64,000 bases of DNA, taken from contig JAYKKT010000079.1 of NCBI GenBank assembly GCA_036023115.1, positions 11,027,501-11,091,500 on the forward strand. Reading direction: 5' to 3'. Under the pieces are notes generated by a model. That model was given only the letters and a program-made list of their open reading frames with translations. It made no database searches and was not told the DNA's origin. Below are positions 34,695-45,945 of this stretch, piece after piece. How positions within the stretch are numbered: position 1 is the stretch's first letter; each line of letters opens with the position of its first letter. This stretch comes from Brasenia schreberi (taxonomy: Eukaryota; Streptophyta; Magnoliopsida; Nymphaeales; Cabombaceae). The position numbers were made by a program, and so were the translations under genes.

Positions 34695-35281
34695 AAGGAA
34701 CTGAACACCAGGGACCACTACCACTCACCAGATTCCATCCTTTCTTGAGAAATGGCGACCCAAAAGCGAGATTTTTGGTCTTCCCTCTTTTGAGATAAAT
34801 GGGGCACAGGGTTCATAGGAATGTGCCAGTGTTGAGCTATATTCATTATTTAGTATTTTTTGGTAGACCCATTTTTGCTATTTTTCTTGTTCTTGGACTT
34901 CTCTATGTTTTAGGCCCTTTTCGCTCTACATTGTGTTTCATTTTGTCACACATTATGAAATTCTTGTCGATCCCATATTTATTATCCTCCTTATTCTTTG
35001 TCAAAACTAAAGTATAAAATGCTCTATAATTGTGATTGCATTTATTTATGTAAATTTATCTTTTTATTATGTTTTTTAAGTGGCGTACTCATACTTTAGT
35101 TTTTAAAAATTTGCGTACCCCATACCCGTACCAAGTACCAGTACCATACCTGTATCCATGCAACATAGCTTTATCCTCTCTAGAGTCTTCTACTTTGCTA
35201 GCATTGCTAAGAAAATGCATACGGCACAACAAAGATTATTTTACATTGGAGACATTGTAAAGCAATATAATAAAAAATGAA

Positions 35282-35798
35282 TACACCTTAATCTTCTTTT
35301 GTGATTTTGACTACAAATCTTCAATCAATAAAAACGACGATAGAACCACCAAGAAGCAGAGTAGCAATAGAAAGAGTCTGTTTGTATCTAACCTGTTCTA
35401 ATCTTGCATATATGAGGCCTTTTCGAATATTTGTATATGTGTGAGCTTCATTCATTGAGAAGAAAGTTTCAAATATTGACCTCCTTTCTTTGTTTCCCTT
35501 ACATTGAAATAAAAGTTTTGTTATATTGTTGGGGAAGAAATATATGTGAGCAATATATATCTCAAAAATTGTTGCAAATGAATATAATAGTGAATAAAAA
35601 GAAAAATAAAATCTACTATCGTATCTCTCATCTTTTCAACTTGTACACAAGAAAGCAACAAAACAATCTGAGATTGTATCAGATAATTCTTGCATCTAAC
35701 GTACCCTATAAAAGATATGAAGGACTCCTATTCGTAATAGCATCCATGGAAGTGCAAGGATGCATACCTTTTATAGGCACTGCATTGTTTTGTAAAAT
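35282..35798 (+). pseudogene. Unrecognised gene repeat, copy B (first part)
   Basis: Direct-orientation homologue of 21441-21895 and reverse complement of 15383-14990 (shared CATGGAAGTGCAAGGATG and TTTATAGGCACTGCATTGTTTTG). Homology with copy A stops at about 35798; the next ~200 bp are not recognised, then copia begins. Stops in all frames. Confidence 0.6.
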
Positions 35799-36004
35799 TA
35801 GCATTCAATGCTATAACTTGAGTAACTGTAGTGTGGATTGTAAAAAGCTTGCACATTTAGTTGTTCTTCCAATATATTGTTGTGATGATTGGAGTAATGC
35901 AAAGCAGCTTCAGTTCCTACACCTACTTGCATTGTGTTGGAATTGTTTGTGGCACCAAACTTTGTAACATATATGCATCCATATCCATATGTACGTGTAT
36001 TCTC

Positions 36005-38715
36005 TTGAATGGTACTTAGAAATTAGTGGATTTGCCTTATGGTTGTTTTACTGTGGGTTGAGAGTTGATTTTTAAGAAGAAATTGAATGCAGACGAAAGA
36101 ATCAACACATACAAGGCTAGTCTAGTTGCTAAGGGATACAAACAAAAGGAAATAATAGATTACTCCGACACCTATTCCCTAATTTCTTGGATGACCACCA
36201 TCCGAGTGCTTATAGCACTAACATTCATCTATGACATCTCAATCTATTAAATGGAAGTAAAGATTGCTTTTCTACATGCTGACCTCTATGAAAAAAATTA
36301 TATGGATCTGCTAGAGGGATTTGTGGCTCATAGGAATGAGTCCAAGGTATGTAAGTTTATTAAATCATTATATGGTTTGAAACAAGCCCCTAAACTTTAA
36401 TTGTATGATATCATCTTTTGGTTTAGTTTCTAATGATTATGATAAGTGTGTCTACTATAAGTTAGTTAATAATGCATTCATTATTCTTTGCATGTATATA
36501 GATGATATATTGTTGTTTGGTTTTTATATGAGAATAGCAAATGAAACTAAGTCGTTCTTATGTAATAAGTTTGATATAAATGATATGGGTGTGACTGACA
36601 TGATTTTAGAGCTTAAAATTGCAAGGTTTATTAATGATATAGTAATCTTTTAGTCTAACTATGTTGAAAATGTTTTAGAGAAATTTGGATATACAAATTG
36701 TAGATATGTTAAAACCTTATATGAATCATCTAAAGTTTTGTATAAGAATGAAAGTGGTATTCCCATATCTCAAGTACGATGTTATCAGATTATCGGTGGT
36801 TTGATGTATGTAACTAATTGTACATGATCAAATATTGTATTTATTGTATGTAAGTTGAGTAGACACACTAGTTGTCCAAATAGAATCCATTGGAAAGCTC
36901 TAAACAGAGTACTTCGCTATGTGAAGGGAATGATTTTCCTTCAACTTTATTACGGTAAATATCCTTCTATTCTTTAAAGATTTAGTGATGGTAGCTAAAT
37001 AACAAAGAACTCTGTGAGTAATGGGGTCCCCAAATATGTGTTTCTTGTGGGTGATAGTGCTATCGCTTGAAAATTTAAGAAACAAACTATTTTGAATCGT
37101 TCTACCATTGAGGTAGAACCATGTACTTTGAATGAGACTTAATTAGAAGCTGAATGACTTAAGAGACTTATATCAAACTTAGCTATAGTAAATAAGTTAC
37201 TTCCTACAATTTCAGTATACTGTGATAATATGACTATCATTGCTAATATTAGTAGTTTCAAGTACAACCAAAAGCAACAGATTTACTAGTCAAACTAAAG
37301 TCTATAAGGGCTATGTGTCTAATGGGGTCATAATTGTAGATTTTGTTGGACCCAAAAATAACACAATTGATCCTTTGACTAAGGGTCTTTCAGTAGCCTT
37401 ATTTTTTGAAATTTAGTTTGGAGATGAGGCTAAAACCCATGATTTATTTACAAGCAGTGTCAATCCAACCTAACTAAGTAGAGATCTTACAAAGTATGTT
37501 CAATATGGTAGTAACAAGCTATTGGGTGAATAGGATGACACCTTGTATTATGAAATAATATCAGTATTTGTATATCTGTCTCTTATAAACCTAAAGTGTC
37601 ATAACTACAAGTTTAGCAAGAGATTATTCTTTAAATAGGATTGGGTAATATGATAGGATGGTAACAGTATATCCTTGGAGTTACTTAACTAAGTGATTGA
37701 CATTGTGAGGTTGTAATAGAGGAATTCATTTGTTCACGAAAATCAGTCATGATATAAGATATGAATGCATGACCACTAAAGCATCACCCCTAAAGATCAT
37801 GCCATAACCTTTTATTATGTTATTACCAATATATACCTTTATACCCAAGGTTTAGGTTGAAGACATAAATTCACCTAGTTCTTGTTAGTGTAATATTGGA
37901 TAACTCAAGTAATGGTTCAAATCGAAAGATACCATTACTGAAAGCATAATATGATAACTAGTTTAGTAGGATACTTTACACTTCAACTTTGTAAGGGATT
38001 GTTGGATTTAATGATTATTATGATTGGGTTAATTAAACTCATGTGCATTAATAATATTTAATTTGTGTTTAATATTTTTAAATATTCAATTGATACATTA
38101 TTGATATATGTAAAATCCTAAAGTGTGAAAAGTCACATGTAAGAGACTTGTGCATGTGAAGATCAAGAGAAGACAAAGTTTAGTCCCATATTGAGGAATG
38201 AGACAAACCCATGTATCCTTTTATATAGTTGGTAGTTCATGAACCTTAGTTTAAAGAGCTTAAGGAGGATACGTTAGATCACACACATATGCGCCAGTTA
38301 AGGGACGGAGAAGTAAGCCAAAACTTTTGATGTAACGGTCAAAAGTGTTTATATGGGAACAGTTAAGGGACGGAGAAGTGCATCGTTTGGATCGGATCTA
38401 TGATTCGTGATCCATCATGTAACTTATAAATAAGGGATTAGAGCTCCTTAATCCGTACTTATAAGAAAAATACTCTCTCCTCAGTCTCTGCTCTTAGCAT
38501 GCGTTCCCTTATATTGTGGTGTTCCCTGCTCACGGTGATGTGACTACTCTCAGCCATCCATCCTCTTTGGCCAAAGGTGACTGAAGCGTGATCGAAGCCG
38601 ACTTGAAGCAAGGGACATAGCTTTGAATTGTGTGTGCATTTTATCCTTTGAAAAAAGTACAGGTACCTTACATACTTTGTAGTGGGGTACTTATTTTTCT
38701 AAGGCAAATCTACAA
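36005..38715 (+). mobile_element. 5'-truncated Ty1/copia element with 3' LTR, inside copy B
   Basis: Starts within RT (LVDLPYGCF..., FKKKLNADERINTYKASLVAKGYKQ, 36019-36140). It continues through KSLYGLKQAP (about 36365), SNDYDKCVYYKL and MYIDDILLFG (36430-36520, with YIDD as catalytic motif), YVTNCTWSN-like and RVLRYVKG (36800-36925), the RNase H end DPLTKGLS (about 37370), a ~600-bp non-coding region, GTAAGGGAT and a 3' LTR at 38000-38715. No 5' LTR, gag, protease or integrase. It splits copy B of the gene repeat, which resumes at about 38915. Multiple stops. Confidence 0.8.
38000..38715 (+). repeat. Copia 3' LTR (single)
   Basis: Begins TGTTGGATTTAATG just after a short purine run; TATA-like TTATAAATAAGG at 38424-38435; probable end AATCTACA near 38715 (right border uncertain). 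U3 contains a perfect 20-bp direct repeat at 38295-38314 and 38360-38379, with an upstream GGTAGTTCATGAACC palindrome, features suggestive of promoter elements. Confidence 0.65.
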
Positions 38716-38914
38716 AAGCGACTCATTTAGATAAGTTTTTTTTATGATTATTGTTTGTTTGTGTTTTTCATGTGATTTGTTGATGGCTTACTTTAGATCT
38801 GCGTCTGTATTTGATTGTGGTATGCTACTTTAGATGTGCGACTCTATTTGATTGGGGTATGCTTATAATTATTGCATATTGGTTTGTCATCTATGTATTT
38901 CTACGGTATTTTTC

Positions 38915-40044
38915 CATCCTTTAAGTAACTTGTGACCTTCTTTGCTCGTCAAGTAGACTTTTTATTTGTATGTATTGCAATCATCCACGGGAGTATATTG
39001 GTGGCCTTCTTGTGCAGTTTGTCGCTGCCATTAATGGCAATAGTGTCCACTGTCACTGCAAAAATCGATGGTCATGAATCATTGTTTTTTTAATCAAATT
39101 ATTGTTAGGTCACATTTAGTAAGAAGTCAGCTGCATTGTTTTTCCGTTTGGAACGTTCTTATTGCTTGATCTTAAGATTTTGCAGGGGTTGTGTGTTTGG
39201 AGACTCAAACTTTACACTATCTTCATTGTGCTTGCCGTTGTTTTGCTTCCCCTGCGAGTCGCTGGTTTTCCTACAGGTAGAGTGACGCTTCTTGCTATTC
39301 TTCTATAGTTCTTGAATGAAAGAGATGTCACAGTTTGGATTGGTTAGGCTTCTGTTTTCTTTTGTCATATACAACTCTTGAATTCACTTGGTAGCTTAGG
39401 TTTCATTAATTCCATTCTTAAGATGTAGAGTTGATGGTCACAAGTTCTATTATGTATCATCTTGCTGCTATTGGTAATATGCGCATGCATAAGTATTGCT
39501 CCTTATGTTTTTAGCGTTTGTTCTAGCTCGGTTTAGGGAACTTAACTCTAAAGGATGCATATACTCTCTCTTACCTATGAAGCAGATGGTGCTGCAAAAA
39601 GAAAAAGACCGTGAAAAATATAGGTCAGAAAACTCGAGCATGAGACATGCTCAAAAAGCAGTTGTGCTTTCATTTACTCTCTCGTACCTATGAAGCAGAT
39701 GGTGCTGCAAAAGAAAAGGACCGTAAAAAATATAGGTCAGAAAACTCGAGCATGAGACATGCTCAAAAAGCAGTTGTGCTTTCATATTTTCATGTTGATT
39801 GTGGTAACATAGCTTTTCTGTATACTTTTCTCTCCACGTTGATATCAACATGATTTTTCATGCCAATTGATGTTGTTGTCATTGCGCGGCTCAAAATCTT
39901 TAATTGATGTTGATTGAATCTTAGAAGTATTTACTGTAACCGATTTGATGCGCATATACTGTTGAAAATTAGTTGCCAGTAAAGACCTGTTCTGTTGTGC
40001 CGTATTCATCTTCATAGTGCTTAAGTTGTTGTTATGTTGAATCA
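38915..40044 (+). pseudogene. Unrecognised membrane-protein-like gene repeat, copy B (second part)
   Basis: Reverse complement of copy A (about 14850-13820). Plus-strand exon-like blocks: about 38990-39075 reads ILVAFLCSLSLPLMAIVSTV, a hydrophobic helix; 39187-39281, flanked by TTTTGCAG and ACAG|GTAGAG, reads VWRLKLYTIFIVLAVVLLPL, another helix; 39562-39785 contains a tandemly duplicated basic block. A multi-pass membrane protein is inferred; the family is not recognised. Copy B keeps both helices free of stops, unlike copy A, so it is nearer the source. Confidence 0.5.
39562..39785 (+). repeat. Tandem duplication, 113-bp unit
   Basis: Units 39562-39674 and 39675-39785 (TACTCTCTC(T/G)TACCTATGAAGC ... 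GCAGTTGTGCTTTCAT), about 97% alike. Copy A on the other strand (about 14100-14205) has the unit once, so the duplication is private to this copy. Confidence 0.92.
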
Positions 40045-40085
40045 TTCTCTGTAAAGCAACGTCTCCAACGTAGAAGACTCGAGAG

Positions 40086-40987
40086 ACTTGTAAATGAATA
40101 TAATGGCGAGTAGAAAGAAAAATAAAACCTGCTAGCGTGCTTCTCATCTTTTCAGCTTGTACGCAAGAAAGCACCGAAACGAACGGAGATTGACAGCAAA
40201 CTGATCCTAATACAGTCAACCACACACGACATGTATATATATAGATGCACACAGAGGAAAAATGTCAGTTTTATTGTAGCAAAAGCCTCCTCGGATTTAC
40301 TTTGACACACATAACCACACTTAGAATGAACTCGTACCAAATCGATTGGAACCTTGAGTCATGACCCAACCTCTGAATATTTTCACGAGAAGGACAAAAT
40401 CGTGTGCAATGAGTCGTGTAAACACTCAAAATTTTTTGTAGGAAGATATATGTTTAACTATTTTAAAGCACATGACATGACATGATGTTTGGAACCTTGA
40501 ATTTTCGCGAAGAGAGACTCCTTAGCAATGTGTACCGGGGGCAGATTCGAAGAGACATCACTTTCAGTTTGGGCCCTTCAAAGCATCCTGTATCCAGTTG
40601 TAGACCCAAAATCCAAATTCATTTCATAAAGATGGGTGGTTGGATATTTATCAGGAAAGATCCGGATCCGTTCTACAATGAATTAAAATGGATATGAACT
40701 AGCTGATCTAGGGTGATTTGACACAATCCCATCTTGACATCACCAGTGACATCATCGGTGGAGCTAATGCCAGCCATCCACCAGATCAAGCTGATCAACC
40801 CAAAAGTCTCTTTATTGAGGTGGATATCAAGATATTGAGACAGAAAGCTATGAGAAGTACTTGCCTTATTCAGAACATGTAAGAGGGCATGTAAACTTTG
40901 AAGAAGATTTCAGCAAATATTTCAGATAAGGATGCCCAATATGGTTCCAGCTGAATATATAAAACAAGTCATTCATGTATATGTAAC

Positions 40988-41019
<32 letters not shown>

Positions 41020-41057
41020 GTATACATATATGTATATATATATATACATATGTATAC

Positions 41058-41104
<47 letters not shown>

Positions 41105-41310
41105 AGTAACAAATTACTAGCTTATATATGTGTGTATATAAAAGATACCTAGACACAAACACATATATGCCTACTTACTATTAACATATACTTATCCAGT
41201 ACATGTCATATATATATTATATATATACACATGCCTTACCATATTTATAACAAGTACAAATATGTTTTTATTATGTGTAAGTGCAATGCATGATAAAGGA
41301 AAAGAAGATT
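40086..41310 (+). pseudogene. Unrecognised gene repeat, copy C
   Basis: Direct homologue of 21785-22500, joined end-to-end with copy B at about 40085. Includes CAACCACACACGACATGTATATATATAGATGC, CAGATCAAGCTGATCA and the exon-like block FIEVDIKILRQKA (about 40818-40855). Not recognised; stops present. AT-rich microsatellite at 40985-41105. Confidence 0.5.
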
Positions 41311-41473
41311 ATTCACACTTACTATTAATGTATACTTATCCCGTACATGTCATTATATATATATATATATTATATATATATATACACATGTCTTACCATA
41401 TTTATGACAAGTACAAATTTGTTTTTATTATGTGTAAGTGCAATGCATGATAAAGGAAAAGAAAATTATTCAC
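41173..41473. repeat. Two-copy tandem repeat, ~144-157-bp unit
   Basis: Units begin at 41173 and 41317 (ACTTACTATTAA...), end in AAAGGAAAAGAA(G/A)ATTATTCAC; the difference in length is in an internal (TA)n. A diverged single unit is present in copy A' at about 22430-22540. Confidence 0.9.
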
Positions 41474-41489
41474 AAGAGAATTATGAAGA

Positions 41490-43430
41490 TGACTAAGAAG
41501 ACTTAGAGAAGAACAAAATTAAAAGGATTCACCAAGTGACCACGAGAAAGGAGAATAAGAGTAAAAGAAGGTATGATATAGAGGACTTCTAGCCACTATA
41601 TTATAAAACCGATAACAATGATAAAATACTAAAATTTCTTTAGTTTGATGACCATGGAGAGCCAAAGTCTCATTTTTAGTTATTCACCCAAAGGGCCATC
41701 AAAGGAAGAAAGATGTACCAAATGGATTTACTTGCTCCTACATAATCTCAAAGGTAAAGACTATAGGTGGATGGCCGACAAGAACCTTTAGTCAATTTCG
41801 TTCCTTTAAAGGCCTAGACACAATTTGTATGGAGCAATTTGTCAATAATGTAAAAGTTGCACCCACCTTAAGCAACCTAAGAGATACTAAGTAATGGAAA
41901 GGTGAGGAAGCACATACTTTTGTAACCTAATGGAGAGTCATATACTAGAGCGAGTAAGACAACCACCTATCATGATATGTATAGTTACGCTCAATCCTCA
42001 AGAACTTGCATAGTGACCTTTAAACCATGTTAGCCTTATACGAAATCTTTACATTTGAGAAATTAACAAAAAATGCTACTTTATTTTAATGCAATCTCAA
42101 AATGAGTTCATATGAATTAATCAAATCCAAATTCTCCAAAGATCGACTTAGAGACCAAGTTAAAAACTAGAATAAAACCAAAAGCTATGTTTTTGAGTTA
42201 AGCCAAAGGTCAAAAGAGCCATCCACCTCAACCTCGCAATATCCTCAAAATGAATCCAAGTTCCCCTTAGGTCTGAAGAGAAAACCCAAGACAAAAATGG
42301 ATGAAAGATAAGGACTCAAGATTCTCTCTCTCAAAGCAATCCCCACATGGATGTCCTCTATATTTTTCTTGTTCACCTCTAAAAAAAAAGCAGAACCACT
42401 TTCTAATAACACTTCCTCCCATTCCTCTATATCCCTTTTAAAAAAGGTGGTATCCGATCCATATTACAATTTTTGTAGACTTATCAAGAATGACACCAAT
42501 GAGTGAATCTTCCTAAACCATAAAGCCTAGGATCTAACTACCCAAGAGAAGCTTATAGTCTTAGACGAGCCCAATCCTAATAAAGAAAATTAGAATCAAT
42601 AATATAAGAGGGCTTAAATCAGTATATGCTATTCTAAGCGCCTTGTACCAAAGAAATGTCAACCAACTCAACTAGGTCCATCTACTTCATTCTCTCCTCA
42701 AGAACCTTCGCCACTTGAGCACTTATGGATGCTATGTCTCTACTAGACACTCATTCATGGAGGCTCACACCTCTGTAGCTAATTCTAGGTGGTGTTCAAT
42801 TCATTTGTCTCTAGAGGGGGTCACCTTTTATGCTTACTTATCTAAACATCTTCACCACTACCATCTTCTACAAACTCTCCAAATCCTATCCCACCATCTT
42901 CACAAGAGTATATCCTAAAATATATTCTCAAGTCTCCTAAATATTATCTAGAGTCTTTACTCCATAAACAGATTACTCTCCATCTTATTTACTCAATTCT
43001 CATGAATATATTCGGAAAATCCCTCCTAGTTCTCTCAAATATAATTTGAAAACCCTCCAAATTCTCAAGACTATATACTTCATGACTCCATCAATCTCTT
43101 CGGATCATGTTCTTAATACTTCACTATATTCACGTAGTGTATCATCTCAATTATCCACTTGTCAATGAGATTCTTACTCAACTAAGTCTTAGTCAGACTC
43201 ATGGTCCCCTTTTAGATTTGATATCTTTAATCTTGCACCATTTCTACCCCACAAACTCGCTAGGAAGCAACGCCCTATAGTCTTAATTGGGCCTAAGAGT
43301 TCTTCCTCTGCTAAGGAAAACTAGAGACGTACTGTCATCCATCGATGTCAAACTTCTCAAAGTTGTGAACCTCCGCTAAGCTTCTTAGAAATTTATTTGT
43401 ACCTAACACTTTATCGTCAATTAGGATCAA
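41490..43430 (+). pseudogene. Ty3/gypsy gag remnant, copy 2
   Basis: Direct homologue of 27225-29660. Has the gag-domain region (41730-41920) and one copy of the ~540-bp C-terminal unit (42455-42960). More indels than copy 1. Starts right after the tandem repeat of copy C, so two unrelated repeats abut here. Confidence 0.65.
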
Positions 43431-43439
43431 AGTTCCGGC

Positions 43440-44199
43440 TTTGGGTGAACCAGCCGGTTCTTATTTATCCTTTGTTGCCTCTAGTGTCTAGAGTATTTTT
43501 AGGTTGGTTGCCCTAAACAGGTTGCATGGACAGGCCCATGATAGTATAAAGGGCTCCATTTCACACAGATGTAACTAGTCTGCTTCATAGAGTGACAATA
43601 ACAAGAGAAAGAGCTCTCTCCCCTACCATCTTCCCCTTCTCTTCTGTAATTTGGTGAATGTGTGTGTAGAACCCAACCAGAGACCAAAGGGGTGAGTGCT
43701 GGTAGTGAGGATCCTCTTAGCCATGTAAGAACAAGGAGTCGTGCAAGGTAGATGACATTCTATTGGCTAGAATTCTGCCTGAACATGTGTTGGACTGAAC
43801 AAATTGTAAATTCGTTGCCATTACTATTGTTGTGACAATACGCTAGCAAACTTTTCATGATTAGTCACAGATTGGCAACACTATTCTACATGGTTGACTC
43901 ATGCACTTCACTAGTCCACATCTACATATGTGAAACACAAATACATGGCAATTCTCGACTAAGTATACGTTAAAACCCAAAAGAACATGAAAAATAGTTA
44001 AGATAGCAATTTGACCAAGAAATATATAGTTCCCAACAAAGAATTGATGAGAGCATAGGGATCATTTTGGATGAGGTATCCCAACAACATGATGAAGGCA
44101 CGTATGGCTGCAGAAGAGGAAGCTAGAGAACATCTCATAACCTCTCATACCCTTATTTCTCACAGTTACTCTATTCATATGTGTCATACATAATACAAA
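43440..44199. other. Possible LTR/promoter-like fragment, otherwise unrecognised
   Basis: GATAGTATAAAGGGCTCC at about 43541 is TATA-like, followed by a CT-rich leader-like stretch (GAAAGAGCTCTCTCCCCTACC) to about 43640, the look of an LTR R-U5 region. No matching partner LTR in the window. Confidence 0.3.
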
Positions 44200-44940
44200 T
44201 GCATGGTTCTAATAAATAAATTTAGTGAAATCTTGCAATATCCATCTCTCCAACATCCTCAAGAATGCAGTCTATATAATGGGTTGTATATTATGTTCAA
44301 TAAAAAGTAACATAACTTTCAACTACTTTGTAATCAACTGAATTATCTGTAATTAATTGGACTATATTTTCATTCTCAACCTCTAATATCACTTTATCGA
44401 ATTCTTGTTTTAGAACCTCTAATATCACCTTATCAAATTCTTGCTTTAGAACCTCTGTAGTATGACACTCCTCTAGCATTTAAGTGATCTCAAAAATATG
44501 TCCTTTAGGACAATAGATGAGGAAGTTCAATAAAGTCTTTCACCTATTTGTCTATTCATCTTTCATGATAGTATGTCATGTCTCTTTCTATAATTCCCTC
44601 AAAGTCAAACAATACTCTTATACTTAATAATAGTCTTATCTAATAATTTTCTCTCAACTTATTATAAGAGAACATCTTATACCCTGGGCCAATATTAGCA
44701 TTGGCACGTAGTATTACTTGAAAATGAAATAAACCTATCATATTAAAGAAAATACATGCATCATAAAACTACCTCTCTGTTGCATGGTTTGCCTACTCAC
44801 GTAATTGTTCTGAAGCCATAGCAACACAAATTCTAGACTGAGTACCGAGTGTAATAGCATAAGGAAAAAAATGATTGCATGCCAAAATGAGATCTTTTCC
44901 ACCTCTTCCTCTTCTATAACATGCATCCTCTTCCAGAATC
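44200..44940 (-). pseudogene. hAT transposase (DUF659) remnant
   Basis: Minus strand, reading across frames: ANIGPGYKMFSYNKLREKL (about 44700-44645), FIELPHLL, then VILEVENENIVQLITDNSVDYK (44406-44342), then YIDCILEDVGEMDIARF (about 44275-44230), matching the order SYDELR ... TLINFLV ... GP.NVVQV.TDN...Y ... HCI.L.L.DI of plant hAT transposases. Frame changes and stops throughout; no BED finger or dimerisation domain seen. Confidence 0.65.
44382..44453 (-). repeat. 36-bp in-frame tandem duplication inside hAT remnant
   Basis: Two 36-bp units (TCTAATATCAC(T/C)TTATC(G/A)AATTCTTG...) duplicate 12 codons (EVLKQEFDKVIL) without shifting the frame. Confidence 0.9.
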
Positions 44941-45419
44941 ATCTTTCTCTTGATCGATCGAGAACTACTCTAACTAATCTCTATCTTGGCATCAAATGGA
45001 ATAATATCATTACAAAGAAACGATTCTTCAATCAACTTGTGCAATCCCAATCAATTGTCAATTGCACAAGAGAGTCACCAAGAAAACAATTCACCAAAAG
45101 CTTGGTGTTTCAATGCTCAATACAAGTTAAATATTAAAACAATCAAGGAGTCAAACAATTGTCAAGGTGCTACAAAATAACATACTTTATTAGTGTTAGA
45201 ATAACTATATTTATAGAGCATTACACATAGTGTACATGAAGAAGAGAGAAGAAAGAGGTAGTCATTGGCAACTACTTGAACTAGCTGTTGAGGGCCAACA
45301 TCTCCCAACCACAATGAGGGGAAGGATCTCCCACCTAACTATTTCCTTGAGAGTTACCTAGCTTGGGATAGAAGTAAACATGTTCATACTCAATCTTATA
45401 ATGTAAGTATAATGATGTG

Positions 45420-45945
45420 GTTACTTCAGATGATATAGAAACTAATATTGGTACATATGTTAAAATAGAAAAGTTACTAATATTCTATGTGAGAAGAAGA
45501 TACCACTAAAGTTTAAAGTTACGTATTATAAAGTAACAATTAGACCCGCTATGTTATATATGGTTATGAGAGTATTGTTGTGGCCAAAATAAAGATACTT
45601 AGATGGATGTATGGTCACACAAGGAAAGACAATATACATAATGAGGTTACTAGAAACCAATTTGGTGAGTCATTAATAGATGATAAAATGAGAGAAAATT
45701 GTTTAAGATAATTTGAATACATGAAAAGACAACCAAAGGAACCTCAAATAAAAAGGTATGAGAAAGTAGATAATGAAAATACTAAAATAGAAAGAACAAT
45801 ATCACAAAAGTGTTAAAACGTAATAGTAAAGGATGATATAGGTTACACTATTAGCATGTCATGTGATCGAGCTCTATGGAAACAAATAATTTATGTAGCC
45901 GATTCCATCTTGTATGGGAAAATGACTTTGTTGTTGTTGAGTACT
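45420..45945 (+). mobile_element. RTE-type LINE 3' end, 5'-truncated
   Basis: The plus strand gives RPAMLYMVMR..., then ILRWMYGHTRKDNIHNEVTRNQF and DDKMRENCLR-FEYMKRQPKE (45550-45750), then SCDRALWKQIIYVADSI (about 45860-45905) and a TTGTTGTTGTTGAG end. This is the C-terminal and 3' tail region of plant RTE LINEs, the same family as the minus-strand element at 55630-57961. The tail of TTG units is the normal 3' end. Target duplications could not be set. Confidence 0.75.

Larger units (their letters stand above)
34123..35167. mobile_element. Mutator-like element (Pack-MULE) carrying a Josephin exon
   Basis: Inserted in the duplicated composite: GCTTTATCC stands on both sides (34114-34122, 35168-35176), the 9-bp duplication typical of Mutator-like elements, and the empty site is visible in copy 1 near 12300 (GCTTTATCCTCT). 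Ends are inverted: (C)TACGTTGCATGAGTATG at left, CCTGTATCCATGCAACATA at right. The terminal ~100-150 bp on each side are rich in GGTAC/GTATCC words. There is no transposase; the interior holds a host-gene 5' piece, so it is non-autonomous. One extra base at the left terminus is unexplained. A second terminus of the same family is at 53190-53358. Confidence 0.88.

Noticed and set aside
35431..35967. 178-codon plus-strand frame in gene-repeat copy B
   Set aside because: Its first two thirds cover sequence that is intronic or non-coding in the homologous copies and full of stops there; cysteine-rich C-terminal part (after about 35800) has no match to the other copies. Not convincing as a gene.
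40866..41162. 98-codon minus-strand frame of Tyr/Ile
   Set aside because: Pure product of the (TA)n/(TATACA)n microsatellite.
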